DNA from: Cognatiyoonia koreensis
GTDB lineage: Bacteria; Pseudomonadota; Alphaproteobacteria; Rhodobacterales; Rhodobacteraceae
Direction: 5' to 3'
Length of the DNA: 64,000 nt
Assembly: GCF_900109295.1 (NCBI RefSeq)
Contig: NZ_FOIZ01000001.1
Location: 1,612,001 to 1,676,000 of the forward strand
Positions 27,945-35,746 of the stretch are shown piece after piece. Positions within the stretch are counted from its first letter, which is position 1, and each line of letters begins with the position of its first letter. The position numbers and the translations under genes were made by a program. The notes below the pieces were generated by a model. It was not told where the DNA came from, did no database searches, and saw only the letters and a list, made by a program, of their open reading frames with translations.

Positions 27945-27972
27945 TTGTGCAACTGCAGCATGGGGCTAAATA
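27945..27972 (+). promoter_or_regulatory. Candidate promoter of the DUF1127/sRNA transcript
   Basis: TTGTGC (27945-27950), a 16-base spacer and TAAATA (27967-27972) lie about 58 bases before the DUF1127 start. In R. sphaeroides the homologous transcript is driven by the alternative heat-shock factors RpoHI/RpoHII; the match here does not discriminate between sigma factors. Confidence 0.4.
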
Positions 27973-28030
27973 TGGATCACAAGACGCTCTGGTAGGGGGC
28001 GGAACCCAAAGAAAAGACGAGACGAGTACA

Positions 28031-28243
28031 ATGGCATTTACGACACAATCACACGCAGGCATCTCTTTTGCGGAACGCTGGGCCGCTTTCCGGTCCGATA
28101 TGGCCGAAGCCCACGTACGGCGCAAGACATACCGCATCACAAGAAACGAACTGTCCAACCTGTCGGACCGTGAACTCAACGACCTCGGCATCAGCCGGGC
28201 GATGATCAAGCGGATCGCAATGGAAGCGGCCGGTTACGTCTAG
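28031..28243 (+). CDS. ccaF1: DUF1127 small protein (CcaF1-like)
   Basis: A 70-residue basic protein with the DUF1127 core RNELSNLSDRELNDLGISRAMIKRIAMEA at its C-terminus (about residues 37-65). In R. sphaeroides the DUF1127 gene ccaF1 (RSP_6037) heads the transcript from which the CcsR1-4 stress sRNAs are processed, and its product is an RNA-binding regulator of sRNA processing. Here the same order is seen: DUF1127, then a run of CCTCCTCCC hairpins beginning about 10 bases after the stop. The name is given by synteny and domain; the biochemical role is inferred. Confidence 0.85.
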   Translation: MAFTTQSHAGISFAERWAAFRSDMAEAHVRRKTYRITRNELSNLSDRELNDLGISRAMIKRIAMEAAGYV

Positions 28244-28251
28244 GAACAGAA

Positions 28252-28545
28252 TACGGGCCGATCTTCTCCTCCCCTTTGGGTCAGGCCCGCCGGACGCGAT
28301 ATGCACCTCCTCCCGCGTATCGCATCCAAACTCAAGGTGGCGGCATCACCTCCTCCCGATGTCGCCACCTTCAAGGAATACAGGCTCTCACCTCCTCCCG
28401 AGGGTCTGCATCAAAGCGATAGCCCACCTCCTCCCGGGTGATGCGCTTTGCACGATGCGGAATGCGCCACCTCCTCCCGGCGCGGACCGCGACGAATGAG
28501 CGGCGATGTCCACCTCCTCCCGGGCATCGCCGTTATCGTTTCTAA
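28252..28545 (+). ncRNA. ccsR: CcsR/cuckoo-type sRNA array, six CCTCCTCCC hairpins plus one degenerate
   Basis: The exact 9-mer CCTCCTCCC occurs at 28306, 28349, 28391, 28427, 28470 and 28513, each in the loop of a hairpin. Stems are 28296-28304/28315-28323, 28334-28347/28358-28371 (14 pairs), 28381-28389/28400-28408, 28412-28425/28436-28450 (interrupted), 28457-28468/28479-28490 and 28501-28511/28522-28532. A degenerate first copy (CTCCTCCCC near 28266) sits between CGGGCC and GGCCCG arms. The stems differ in sequence, yet pairing is kept by compensating bases, with several G-U pairs. Known cuckoo RNAs carry two such loops each, so this would be about three RNAs plus one half. The last hairpin is followed by TTATCGTTTCT, a possible terminator. 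The loop motif mimics the 16S anti-Shine-Dalgarno. Confidence 0.88.
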
Positions 28546-28557
28546 AGGGTCAGTAGA

Positions 28558-29772
28558 TCAGTCGAGCGTAAACGCCGCCTGCCGCGACATGCGCAGCACC
28601 AGCGGAACAATGGCCAGGATCAGCACCGCCGACAGTATGAAGGGCGCGCCGGGAAAATAGACCGCCGCGTTCGGGCCGGAAAACCAGCCGAACACACCCG
28701 TCATGATCAGCGGCGCGACAATGGCTGCCACTGACGACAGTGACGCGATTACACCCTGCAACATGCCCTGCCGCTGCTCGTCAACCATATTGGACGACAT
28801 CGCCGTCATCAGCGGCGGCGTCAGATCGGACAGGGCCGCCAGCACCAGAAACAGACCAAGCCCGAACAACGTATTTGTAAAGCCGAACCCGATCATCCCC
28901 ACCACCGCAGATGTCAGGCCCATCCAAAGCACGGTCATCTCGCCGAACCGCTTGATCAGCACTGGCATCAGCCCGCCCTGCACGCCCGCCAGCATTACGC
29001 CATAGATCGCAAGCGACATCCCGATCAACGCGGTGCCCCAGCCGAACACTTCGCGCGTCCAGAACGCCCAAAGCGTAGGATAGACCATATTGGCAAATTC
29101 AAAGGTGAACAGGCAGACCAGCGGGATCGCAAGTCCGGGCATCCGGAACGCCGCAAAGATCGCCGTGAACGGGTTGATATCGCGCTTGACCATCTTGCGG
29201 CGTTTTTCAGACGGCAGGCTTTCGGGCAGCACGAAGATCCCGAAAAGAACGTTCAGCCCGGCCAGCATCGCCGCGATCCAGAACGGGGCGGTAATGTGCC
29301 AGGTCGCAGCGATCCCGCCCAGCGCCGGGCCGATGACGAACCCGATCCCGAAGGCCGCCCCGATCATGCCAAAGCGTGCGGCCTTGTCTTCGGGACTCGA
29401 GATATCGGCGATAAATGCTGTGGCCGTGATATAGGTGGACCCGGCCATGCCGGCGACCAGCCGCCCGACCAGCAACAGCCAGAAAGTGCCGGCCAGTGCC
29501 ATGATGACATAGTCGATCGCCAGCAAGGCAAGGGCGGCAAGCAGCACGGGCTTGCGCCCGATGGCATCAGAAAGCGATCCAACGGCAGGTCCGCACAGAA
29601 ACATCATCCCCGCATAGGCCGACATCATCAGACCCGCCCAGACCGACCCTTCCGCCGTCGATCCCGCCCCGACTCGGTCCATCAGATCGGGCATGATCGG
29701 AAACACGATCCCGATCCCGATGGCATCAATCAGCAACGTCGCCAGAATGAAAAGAAACGCACGGTTCTGCAT
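28558..29772 (-). CDS. MFS transporter, TCR/Tet family
   Basis: Twelve-helix drug:H+ antiporter-like exporter in the inner membrane. The 404 residues begin FLFILATLLIDAIGIGIVFPIMPDL, with the motif A-like loop GSLSDAIGRKPVLLAALALLAID (about residues 65-87), the motif C-like GAAFGIGFVIGPALGG, and symmetric features in the C-terminal half. This is the TetA-like subgroup often found in housekeeping form in Rhodobacteraceae; tetracycline export cannot be claimed. It is convergent with the sRNA array, ending 13 bases after it. No regulator lies next to it. Confidence 0.88.
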   Translation of the reverse strand: MQNRAFLFILATLLIDAIGIGIVFPIMPDLMDRVGAGSTAEGSVWAGLMMSAYAGMMFLCGPAVGSLSDAIGRKPVLLAALALLAIDYVIMALAGTFWLLLVGRLVAGMAGSTYITATAFIADISSPEDKAARFGMIGAAFGIGFVIGPALGGIAATWHITAPFWIAAMLAGLNVLFGIFVLPESLPSEKRRKMVKRDINPFTAIFAAFRMPGLAIPLVCLFTFEFANMVYPTLWAFWTREVFGWGTALIGMSLAIYGVMLAGVQGGLMPVLIKRFGEMTVLWMGLTSAVVGMIGFGFTNTLFGLGLFLVLAALSDLTPPLMTAMSSNMVDEQRQGMLQGVIASLSSVAAIVAPLIMTGVFGWFSGPNAAVYFPGAPFILSAVLILAIVPLVLRMSRQAAFTLD

Positions 29773-29996
29773 AGGTCAGTGATGCACGGCCAACAGGCGG
29801 GTCGGCAAGGGAAATGCATGTTGAGAGAGGGAATGGCTGCTTGGAGCCCATATTTCCGCCATTCTACATCGCAGCAGATGTCTGCTTTGGAGAAAGAACG
29901 AAGGGCCTCGAATTTCTAGTCTATTGCGCCAGAGTTCGTATCACCTTGTCAGCTACAATGGTGCCTGAGCAGGATCCTTGGAACGTCGTTGGTCAA

Positions 29997-31010
29997 TCAT
30001 CCCTCATTTGTGTCGCCAACGATGAACCATTGCCCCTTCACACCGCCCGCGCTGCGGCCAGCAGCTTTTCGATATGCCCAAGTCCCTGTGGGACGAATGC
30101 CGAGCGGATTCAGCGCTTTGATCGAATAGTAGCCGTGGGTGATATGGTCCATGTTCACCGTATCGATAACGCCGGGCAAGTTCAGGATGCGCTCCATATA
30201 GGCGGACAGTTTGGGATAGTCCGCGATGCGCAGACGGTTGGTCTTGAACAGCCCGTGATAGGCCGCATCAAAGCGGATCAAGGTCACGAACACGCGGATA
30301 TCTGTCTCGGTCAAACGATCGCCAAACAGATAGTCGCCTTGCAACAGGGACTCGAGCATGTCGAGCGTGTCGAAAATGCCAGTGATCGCCTCGTCATAGG
30401 CCTCCTGCGAGGATGCGAAACCGGCGCGGTAGACGCCGTTGTTCAGTTTATCGTAGATCGGGGCGTTCAAGGTGTCGATCTGGTCGGCAAGGTCATCCGG
30501 ATACAAGCGCAGATCGGACGGGACCAGCCCTTCAAACGCTGTGTCCAACATGCGCAGGATGTCTGCGCTTTCGTTGTTCACCATGACGTTTTGTTTCATG
30601 TCCCACAGCACGGGCACCGTCGCGCGCCCGGTGAAGTTTGGATCGGCCTGCGTGTAAACCTGGTGCATATAGCTGGCCCCAAACAGCGGGTCATCATCGG
30701 CGCCGGGATATCCGCCAAAGCTCCAGCCTTGGTCGGTCAAGGTCGGGTTCACCACGGTGATGGGCAGGATGTCCTCAAGCCTTTTTAGTTTACGCGCGAT
30801 CAAGGTGCGCGACGCCCATGGGCAGATCAGCGCCACATAAAGGCGATAGCGCCCCGCCTCGGCCTTAAAGCCACCCGTGCCCGTGGGGCCGGCGCGGCCA
30901 TCCGGAGTGATCCAATTGCGAAAGGACGAGACCTGACGCAAGAAGCGCCCGTGTTCATCCGCGTTCTGCACCGGCTGCCAATTCTCAACCCATTTACCGC
31001 TCACAAGCAT
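29997..31010 (-). CDS. yqjG: Glutathionyl-hydroquinone reductase (Xi-class GST)
   Basis: Enzyme that removes glutathione from glutathionyl-hydroquinones using a second GSH, giving the free hydroquinone. The 337-residue protein has the catalytic CPWASRT motif (Cys near residue 64), the family W at the start (GKWVENWQP), FSFGGYPGADDDP-like and YMHQVYTQADPNFTGRATVPVLWD segments, VNNESADILRML, and the C-terminal HGYYSIKALNPLGIRPTG. It is the last gene of the doxX-ygiD-yqjG run (12-base gap to the dioxygenase), which points to a quinone/catechol response. Confidence 0.92.
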   Translation of the reverse strand: MLVSGKWVENWQPVQNADEHGRFLRQVSSFRNWITPDGRAGPTGTGGFKAEAGRYRLYVALICPWASRTLIARKLKRLEDILPITVVNPTLTDQGWSFGGYPGADDDPLFGASYMHQVYTQADPNFTGRATVPVLWDMKQNVMVNNESADILRMLDTAFEGLVPSDLRLYPDDLADQIDTLNAPIYDKLNNGVYRAGFASSQEAYDEAITGIFDTLDMLESLLQGDYLFGDRLTETDIRVFVTLIRFDAAYHGLFKTNRLRIADYPKLSAYMERILNLPGVIDTVNMDHITHGYYSIKALNPLGIRPTGTWAYRKAAGRSAGGVKGQWFIVGDTNEG

Positions 31011-31022
31011 CGCATCATTCCT

Positions 31023-31850
31023 TCACATCGCGTGAAAAACAAAGGAGCGCATCGACAGCGTTCCCAGATCAAAACTGTCATTCATAAACGTCAGCTGGTC
31101 GCGCGTATCCGAGGCCCCAGCAATGGTCAGCGTCGGGATATAGTGATCCAGCGTCGGGTGTGCCTTGTTCAAAAGCGCGCCTAGCTGCGGGCGGTTTGTC
31201 AGGGCGGCGAAATCGCGGTCGGCCAGTCGGTCAGCAAATAGTGTGTCAAACTCGGTCGCCCAATCTTGTGGCTGACCATGGACCCAATCCAGCGCGCGTA
31301 GGTTATGCACCACATTGCCAGAGCCAAGGATCAGCACACCGCGATCCCGCAAGTCTGACAGCAGCTTTCCGGTCTCAAGATGCCAGTTCAGGTCTTTGGT
31401 CATGTCGATGGACAGCTGAAACACCGGCACATCCGCATCCGGATACATGAACTTCAAAACCGTCCATGCGCCGTGATCAAGCCCCCAAGTGTCGTCCTCT
31501 TGAGAACGATGGCTGGCCAACAGCGTCACCACTTCACGTGCCAAATCGGGGTTGCCTTTTGCGGGGTAGCTTTCCTTGAACAGCTCATGGGGAAAGCCCA
31601 CAAAATCATGGATCGTTTGTGGCATGGCCGACACGTCCACCAGCGTTGTGCCGCGCGTCATCCAATGGGCCGAGACCACCAAAATCGCCTGCGGACGCGG
31701 CAGGGCGCAGCCCAGATCGGTCCAGCTGCGGCTATAGGCGGTATCCTCGATGGCGTTCATGGGCGATCCGTGCCCTAGAAAAACCAACGGCATGCGGTCG
31801 GACGCGTTTAGGCTGTCTTTCAACTGCCGAAGGGATTGGGTGGCGCTCAT
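31023..31850 (-). CDS. ygiD: Class III extradiol dioxygenase, YgiD/4,5-DOPA type
   Basis: LigB-superfamily dioxygenase that opens catechol rings such as DOPA in homologues. The 275-residue protein has the metal-site histidine in VFLGHGSPMNAIED, a second in VVSAHWMTRG, and LDHGAWTVLKFMYPDADVPV and LGSGNVVHNLR segments characteristic of YgiD/plant DODA proteins. I chose ATG 31850 (MSATQSL), preceded by AGGAGATGG; the frame continues ten codons further. The gene lies between doxX and yqjG on the same strand. Confidence 0.9.
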   Translation of the reverse strand: MSATQSLRQLKDSLNASDRMPLVFLGHGSPMNAIEDTAYSRSWTDLGCALPRPQAILVVSAHWMTRGTTLVDVSAMPQTIHDFVGFPHELFKESYPAKGNPDLAREVVTLLASHRSQEDDTWGLDHGAWTVLKFMYPDADVPVFQLSIDMTKDLNWHLETGKLLSDLRDRGVLILGSGNVVHNLRALDWVHGQPQDWATEFDTLFADRLADRDFAALTNRPQLGALLNKAHPTLDHYIPTLTIAGASDTRDQLTFMNDSFDLGTLSMRSFVFHAM

Positions 31851-31916
31851 CGTCCATCTCCTTGAAAAGACAAAGGCCACCGAAGCGGCCCTTGCGTGGT
31901 CATGTGCTCAGGCTGT

Positions 31917-32339
31917 TCAAGCGTACTGACCCAGCACTTTTTCGACGACGGGAAGTTTCAGCGCGTAGGCACCGCTGCCCAGCAAGGCCACTGCGCCTTG
32001 TGCGACGGCCCAGAACAGTGGGAATTCCCAGCCGCCACCAGCGCCGCTGAACATCCAGCCATTGCCGGAATGCACCCAAACAGCGCCCAAAAGAACGGGC
32101 AGGACAGCCAAAGAAATCACGCGTGTTGCGACGCCAAGGATCAATGCGGTGCCACCTGCCAGCTCGGCAAGAATGGTCAGATAGGCGACGATGGCGGGCA
32201 GGCCAAGGCTTTCGAAATAGCCGACCGTGCCGGGCACGGTGAAGACCAAAACTTTGGTCAAGCCATGGGCGATAAACATGATGCCGGTTGCGATACGCAG
32301 AACAGTCGCGGCATAGGGAGCGGTTTTTTGGTCAATCAT
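31917..32339 (-). CDS. DoxX family membrane protein
   Basis: A 140-residue protein with four membrane helices (RIATGIMFIAHGLTKVLVF near the start; LAGGTALILGVATRVISLAVLPVLLGAVWVH in the middle is typical of DoxX). DoxX-like proteins are often linked to quinone or thiol-stress modules; their reaction is unsettled. It is the first gene of the run leading to the dioxygenase and the hydroquinone reductase, and it is divergent from a LysR regulator across 153 bases, so it probably carries the regulated promoter. Confidence 0.88.
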   Translation of the reverse strand: MIDQKTAPYAATVLRIATGIMFIAHGLTKVLVFTVPGTVGYFESLGLPAIVAYLTILAELAGGTALILGVATRVISLAVLPVLLGAVWVHSGNGWMFSGAGGGWEFPLFWAVAQGAVALLGSGAYALKLPVVEKVLGQYA

Positions 32340-32444
32340 TTCAAGTCTCCTTCTCGGGGTTTAGGCTGGCAGCTCGGTTTGAGCCGTCTCGTCCTCTTGA
32401 AATGACTTTAGGTCTTGCGGACCATCAACAAAATGGCGACTTTA

Positions 32445-32459
32445 TGGAATGACCTTCCA
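32445..32459. promoter_or_regulatory. Palindrome in the doxX-lysR intergenic region
   Basis: TGGAA-TGACC-TTCCA is a perfect inverted repeat, and a further TTCCA lies 12 bases on (32467-32471), about one helical turn away. Its place between divergent lysR and doxX makes it the best candidate for the LysR binding site. Confidence 0.5.
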
Positions 32460-32492
32460 CATATTGTTCCAAATCGAAAGGGGACGTCTTTC

Positions 32493-33389
32493 ATGGATAT
32501 CGTCGACGGACTCCGCGCCTTTGTGGCCACGGTGCAGACCGGTTCCTTTACCGCAGCCGCAGACCAAATGGGCATTTCAAACCGGCTGACATCAAAATAC
32601 GTCGCCGAGCTTGAGACCCGCCTTGGCGTTCGCCTGTTGCAACGCACCACCCGTAAAGTGGGGCTGACCCCCGCTGGCGAAGACCTTTTGGCGCGCGCGC
32701 CGGCCCTGCTGGACGAGCTTGACGATCTGTTGACCGAAGCGGGCGAAGGGTCGCGCGGATTCAAAGGCACCATCCGGGTGTCTGCCCCCGTGACCTTTGG
32801 CGAAATTTATGTGGCCGGGATGCTGGGCCGGTTTGGCGCAGAACACCCCGACCTGCGGATCGACCTGCGCCTGAGCGATCGTTATGTCGACTTGGCGCGT
32901 GACGGGATTGATCTGGCGTTTCGCATTGGCGTCACACAGACTTTATCCGTCAAGGCACGCAAGCTGGGGATGTTGGAAATCATGGCCGCGGCCTCGCCCA
33001 GCTATCTGGCGGACCATGGCGAGCCAATCCAGCCGCACGAGCTGAGCGACCATGCGTGCATCGTGGACACCAACCGCCACGCCACACACAAATGGGGGTT
33101 CTTTAAGGGCGGGGAAGACCACAGCGTCTCGACCGCCGGGCGGTATATGGTGAACTCGGCCCATGCCGCTTGCGAGCTGGCCATGGACGGGCATGGCATT
33201 GTGTACGTGCCGAAATTCTCTCTGTCAGCGGCGATTGAAGCGAGACGTCTAAAACGCGTTTTCCCAGGGTTTGAGGGCGAAACGCTGCCCGTCAGCGCCG
33301 TCTATCTTGAGGGCCGGACCCTGCCGCGCAAACTGCGCGCACTGATCGACTTTGCGCAAAGCGACATCCGCCGTTCAGGGCTTTTGTAG
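32493..33389 (+). CDS. LysR family transcriptional regulator
   Basis: A 298-residue LysR-type regulator: an N-terminal winged helix-turn-helix (DGLRAFVATVQTGSFTAAADQMGISNRLTSKYVAELETRLG, about residues 4-44) followed by a periplasmic-binding-protein-like effector domain starting near FKGTIRVSAPVTFGEIYV. The ATG at 32493 lies 11 bases after AAAGGGGA. It is divergent from the doxX-ygiD-yqjG run, so it very likely controls it; quinones or catechols are plausible effectors, inferred from the target genes only. The subgroup resembles DmlR/PtxR-type aromatic regulators. Confidence 0.92.
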   Translation: MDIVDGLRAFVATVQTGSFTAAADQMGISNRLTSKYVAELETRLGVRLLQRTTRKVGLTPAGEDLLARAPALLDELDDLLTEAGEGSRGFKGTIRVSAPVTFGEIYVAGMLGRFGAEHPDLRIDLRLSDRYVDLARDGIDLAFRIGVTQTLSVKARKLGMLEIMAAASPSYLADHGEPIQPHELSDHACIVDTNRHATHKWGFFKGGEDHSVSTAGRYMVNSAHAACELAMDGHGIVYVPKFSLSAAIEARRLKRVFPGFEGETLPVSAVYLEGRTLPRKLRALIDFAQSDIRRSGLL

Positions 33390-33515
33390 GGCACCATATT
33401 AAGAACAGTATGACGACAGTCATTCGTTATAAAGATCATCTTATGCTTAAATTTAGGGTGCCATGTTCAGGACATCGAAACACAACGATGACCTTAAACA
33501 GGAAAGATCCCTATC

Positions 33516-34127
33516 ATGAAACTGCTTACATTGACTGCCGTGACTGCCCTTGCAACTGGTCTTGTCGCACCGCTTTTGGCCGATGACAACGCCGCAATGA
33601 CGGCCGCGCTGGCTGAACTGGCACAGCACCAAGCTGAAGACGCGAAGATCGCTGAACATTTGAACACGTTCGATGTTCTGGACTTCGAAGTCTTCTCAAA
33701 TCAACAATGGGACCGGCTGCATGAAAGCCACGCCGATGACGTGATTGTGCACTGGCCCGACGGGCGCACCACGACCGGAATTGACGTTTATATCGAAGAC
33801 CTGAAAGCTTTCTTCGTCTTTGCCCCGGACACCAAAATCGAAACCCATCCAATCCGTATTGGCCAAGGAGAATGGACAGGTGTCGTTGGTGAAATTAAAG
33901 GTACGTTTACAGAGCCTATGCCCATCGGTGATGGTCAATTCATTCAACCCACCGGCAACTCCTATTCCCTGACCATGGCCACAATCGGCCACTGGACCGC
34001 AGCAGGGAATATGAGCGAAGAATATCTGTTTTGGGACAATGACAGCTTCTATAAACAGATGGCCTGCGGGACTAACTGCGGGCTCGATACAGATCCATGC
34101 CCTCCCAGACGCCGGGGGGGCATTTAA
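33516..34127 (+). CDS. Secreted SnoaL-like / ester cyclase family protein
   Basis: A 203-residue protein with a signal peptide (MKLLTLTAVTALATGLVAP, cleavage likely after LLA) and a SnoaL-like cone fold pattern: FDVLDFEVFSNQQWDRLHESHADDVIVHWPDG followed by IDVYIEDLKAFF and a late WTAAGNMSEEYLFWDN. Homologues are called nuclear transport factor 2-like or ester cyclases; the substrate is unknown. The C-terminus contains three cysteines (CGTNCGLDTDPCPP), possibly a disulfide region. An AGGAAAG ribosome site precedes the ATG. Upstream bases 33389-33407 and 33456-33474 are an imperfect direct repeat. Confidence 0.72.
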   Translation: MKLLTLTAVTALATGLVAPLLADDNAAMTAALAELAQHQAEDAKIAEHLNTFDVLDFEVFSNQQWDRLHESHADDVIVHWPDGRTTTGIDVYIEDLKAFFVFAPDTKIETHPIRIGQGEWTGVVGEIKGTFTEPMPIGDGQFIQPTGNSYSLTMATIGHWTAAGNMSEEYLFWDNDSFYKQMACGTNCGLDTDPCPPRRRGGI

Positions 34128-34617
34128 TGCGTTAACCCGCAAGTCTTCACGAAACAAATCACTGATCCTATGTCAGACATGCGAAAGGTTGGTGGCCAAA
34201 CTCTGATCTGGCACCGCAGTTACCGCTCTAAACCTTGGCATCACATCCAGACGTTTAGGCTTGATTTGGATCACGTAAATCAAGGAAGGGTTGAACGCGC
34301 GTGCGAAACGCGAGGGCCGTATATCAATTTTGGTCCCATTCTGGCCAAAACCGCGAGCCAACTCGGTTCATGTTTCGTATTTTTTCCTGCCCCAATCACA
34401 TACTAAAAAAGCTAACGTGCATCGCACCGTCATCTCAAAGGCAACCGTGCTTCAATCCGTCGTTCGCGCTCGATAGTATAAATTCGACAGTCCTGTTTTC
34501 ACATGACATTTTTGGGCATGTGCGGTTGTGCAATTTTGGAAATGTAGACATTTAAAGCTCTCGTCAGAACGGCCGCTTTGTCCCGCAAAGCTGACCTATT
34601 CCCCCGGGGCGCACCCC
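34128..34617. other. 490-base gene-poor, AT-richer stretch
   Basis: No gene is supported here; short frames on both strands lack ribosome sites and family motifs. The base composition is visibly more AT-rich than the neighbours. It includes an 8-base dyad CTTGATTT (34260-34267) / AAATCAAG (34277-34284) with a nine-base spacer. The 3' part ends in GCTTTGTCCCGCAAAGC-like short repeats of the sort seen in Rhodobacteraceae intergenic DNA. It may be a remnant of a lost gene. Confidence 0.5.
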
Positions 34618-35070
34618 CTACCCCCGCACATCCTTTGGTGATCCCATCACCATGTAGCTTGTGATCGAGCGCACGTGCGGGACGGTGCCGAGTTTGTCGG
34701 TGTGGAACGCCTTGTAGGCGGGCAGGTCCGCGACCTCGACCCGCAACATGTATTCAAACGCGCCGGCGACGTTGTGGCACTCGGTCACTTCCTCGGCCCG
34801 CTGCATGGCCCGTTCAAAGGTTTCCTGCGCCACCTTGGTATGCTCTGCCAGACCGACGGCGACATAAACCACATAGGCCCGCCCCGTCTGCGCAGGATCA
34901 AGACGCGCGCGGTAGCCTTTGATGACGCCAGTGCGTTCAAGTTCCTGCACCCGCCGCAGACAAGCAGAGGGTGACAGGCCAACCCGCTCGGCAAGGATCA
35001 GGTTGCTGATACGTCCATCGCGGGACAGCTCGCGCAATATGGATGCGTTTATTCGGTCAATTTTCGTCAT
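34618..35070 (-). CDS. Lrp/AsnC family transcriptional regulator
   Basis: A 150-residue feast/famine regulator with an N-terminal helix-turn-helix (KIDRINASILRELSRDGRISNLILAERVGLSPSACLRRVQELE, about 3-45) and a C-terminal RAM effector domain (VTECHNVAGAFEYMLRVEVADLPAYKAF). I chose ATG 35070 because the extra N-terminal residues of the longer frame are not family-like. It is divergent from a LysE exporter, a pairing that usually means amino-acid-controlled export of the LysG/LysE or Lrp/BrnFE kind. Confidence 0.93.
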   Translation of the reverse strand: MTKIDRINASILRELSRDGRISNLILAERVGLSPSACLRRVQELERTGVIKGYRARLDPAQTGRAYVVYVAVGLAEHTKVAQETFERAMQRAEEVTECHNVAGAFEYMLRVEVADLPAYKAFHTDKLGTVPHVRSITSYMVMGSPKDVRG

Positions 35071-35104
35071 GAATTGCAGAAATACACCCGGCATGCACGG
35101 TTTG

Positions 35105-35117
35105 GCAATTTCATTGC
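35105..35117. promoter_or_regulatory. Candidate Lrp operator between lrp and lysE
   Basis: GCAAT-TTC-ATTGC is a perfect inverted repeat; another GCAATT lies 18 bases further on. Lrp/AsnC proteins bind such AT-centred half-sites. It is in the 72-base divergent region, so it could control both genes. Confidence 0.45.
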
Positions 35118-35142
35118 GCCTGAATGCAATTAGAGTGCGGCA

Positions 35143-35736
35143 ATGACGACGACACTTTTCCTTGGCCTCATCGGATTTGCGATTGCCAGTTCGATTACGC
35201 CCGGCCCCAACAACCTGATGCTGATGGCGTCAGGTGCAAACTTTGGCCTGCGCCGCACGGTTCCCCACATGCTGGGCATTTCACTGGGGCACATGTTCAT
35301 GGTGTTTCTGGTCGGGATCGGGCTGGGCCAGCTGCTCGACACTTATCCGGTACTTAAAATAGCCCTTCTGATCCTTTCGACAGGGTATTTGCTATTTCTG
35401 GCCTACAAGATCGCCAACGCTGCGCCGCCAGAAGCGCGCGAAGCGACTGGCAAGCCATTCACGTTCCTGCAAGCCGCCGCCTTTCAGTGGGTCAACCCAA
35501 AGGCATGGTACATGGCGATCTATGCGGTCGGAAATTTTGCACCTGACGGGTCCGGCTGGCGCGGCGCGCTTCTTGTTTCAGGCGTGTTCGCCATGACAAA
35601 CCTGCCGTCTATCACGGTCTGGGCAACCATCGGGACGCAGGTCAAGCGCCTGCTGACCCGCCCCCGCGCATTGCGCAGCTTCAATTACCTGATGGCCGCA
35701 CTGCTGGTGCTGACACTCTATCCGATCTGGGCCTGA
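35143..35736 (+). CDS. LysE/RhtB family amino-acid exporter
   Basis: A 197-residue inner-membrane exporter with about six helices. It shows the family N-terminus IASSITPGPNNLMLMASGANFGLRRTVPHMLGI and the middle segment FQWVNPKAWYMAIYA. Proteins of this family export lysine, arginine, homoserine or threonine; the substrate cannot be read from sequence. The adjacent divergent Lrp-type regulator supports amino-acid-responsive expression. The stop codon lies within a short hairpin shared with the convergent gene on the right. Confidence 0.92.
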   Translation: MTTTLFLGLIGFAIASSITPGPNNLMLMASGANFGLRRTVPHMLGISLGHMFMVFLVGIGLGQLLDTYPVLKIALLILSTGYLLFLAYKIANAAPPEAREATGKPFTFLQAAAFQWVNPKAWYMAIYAVGNFAPDGSGWRGALLVSGVFAMTNLPSITVWATIGTQVKRLLTRPRALRSFNYLMAALLVLTLYPIWA

Positions 35737-35746
35737 CGATCAGGCC
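35730..35746. terminator. Short hairpin between convergent lysE-like and sorting-signal genes
   Basis: GGCCTGA-CGA-TCAGGCC (7 base pairs) overlaps both stop codons. The T tail is weak in either direction, so it is only a possible bidirectional terminator. Confidence 0.45.

Noticed and set aside
28306..28521. GGGAGGAGG on the minus strand as ribosome sites
   Set aside because: The complement reads as strong ribosome sites, but no minus-strand start codon with a gene follows any of them; the MFS gene starts far away at 29772.
28296..28532. CRISPR-like look of evenly repeated CCTCCTCCC
   Set aside because: The repeat is only nine bases, the flanks pair with each other as hairpin stems, and no cas genes are near. 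It fits the cuckoo/CcsR sRNA family instead.
29814..30788. 324-codon plus-strand frame
   Set aside because: Antisense to the glutathionyl-hydroquinone reductase; a shadow frame.
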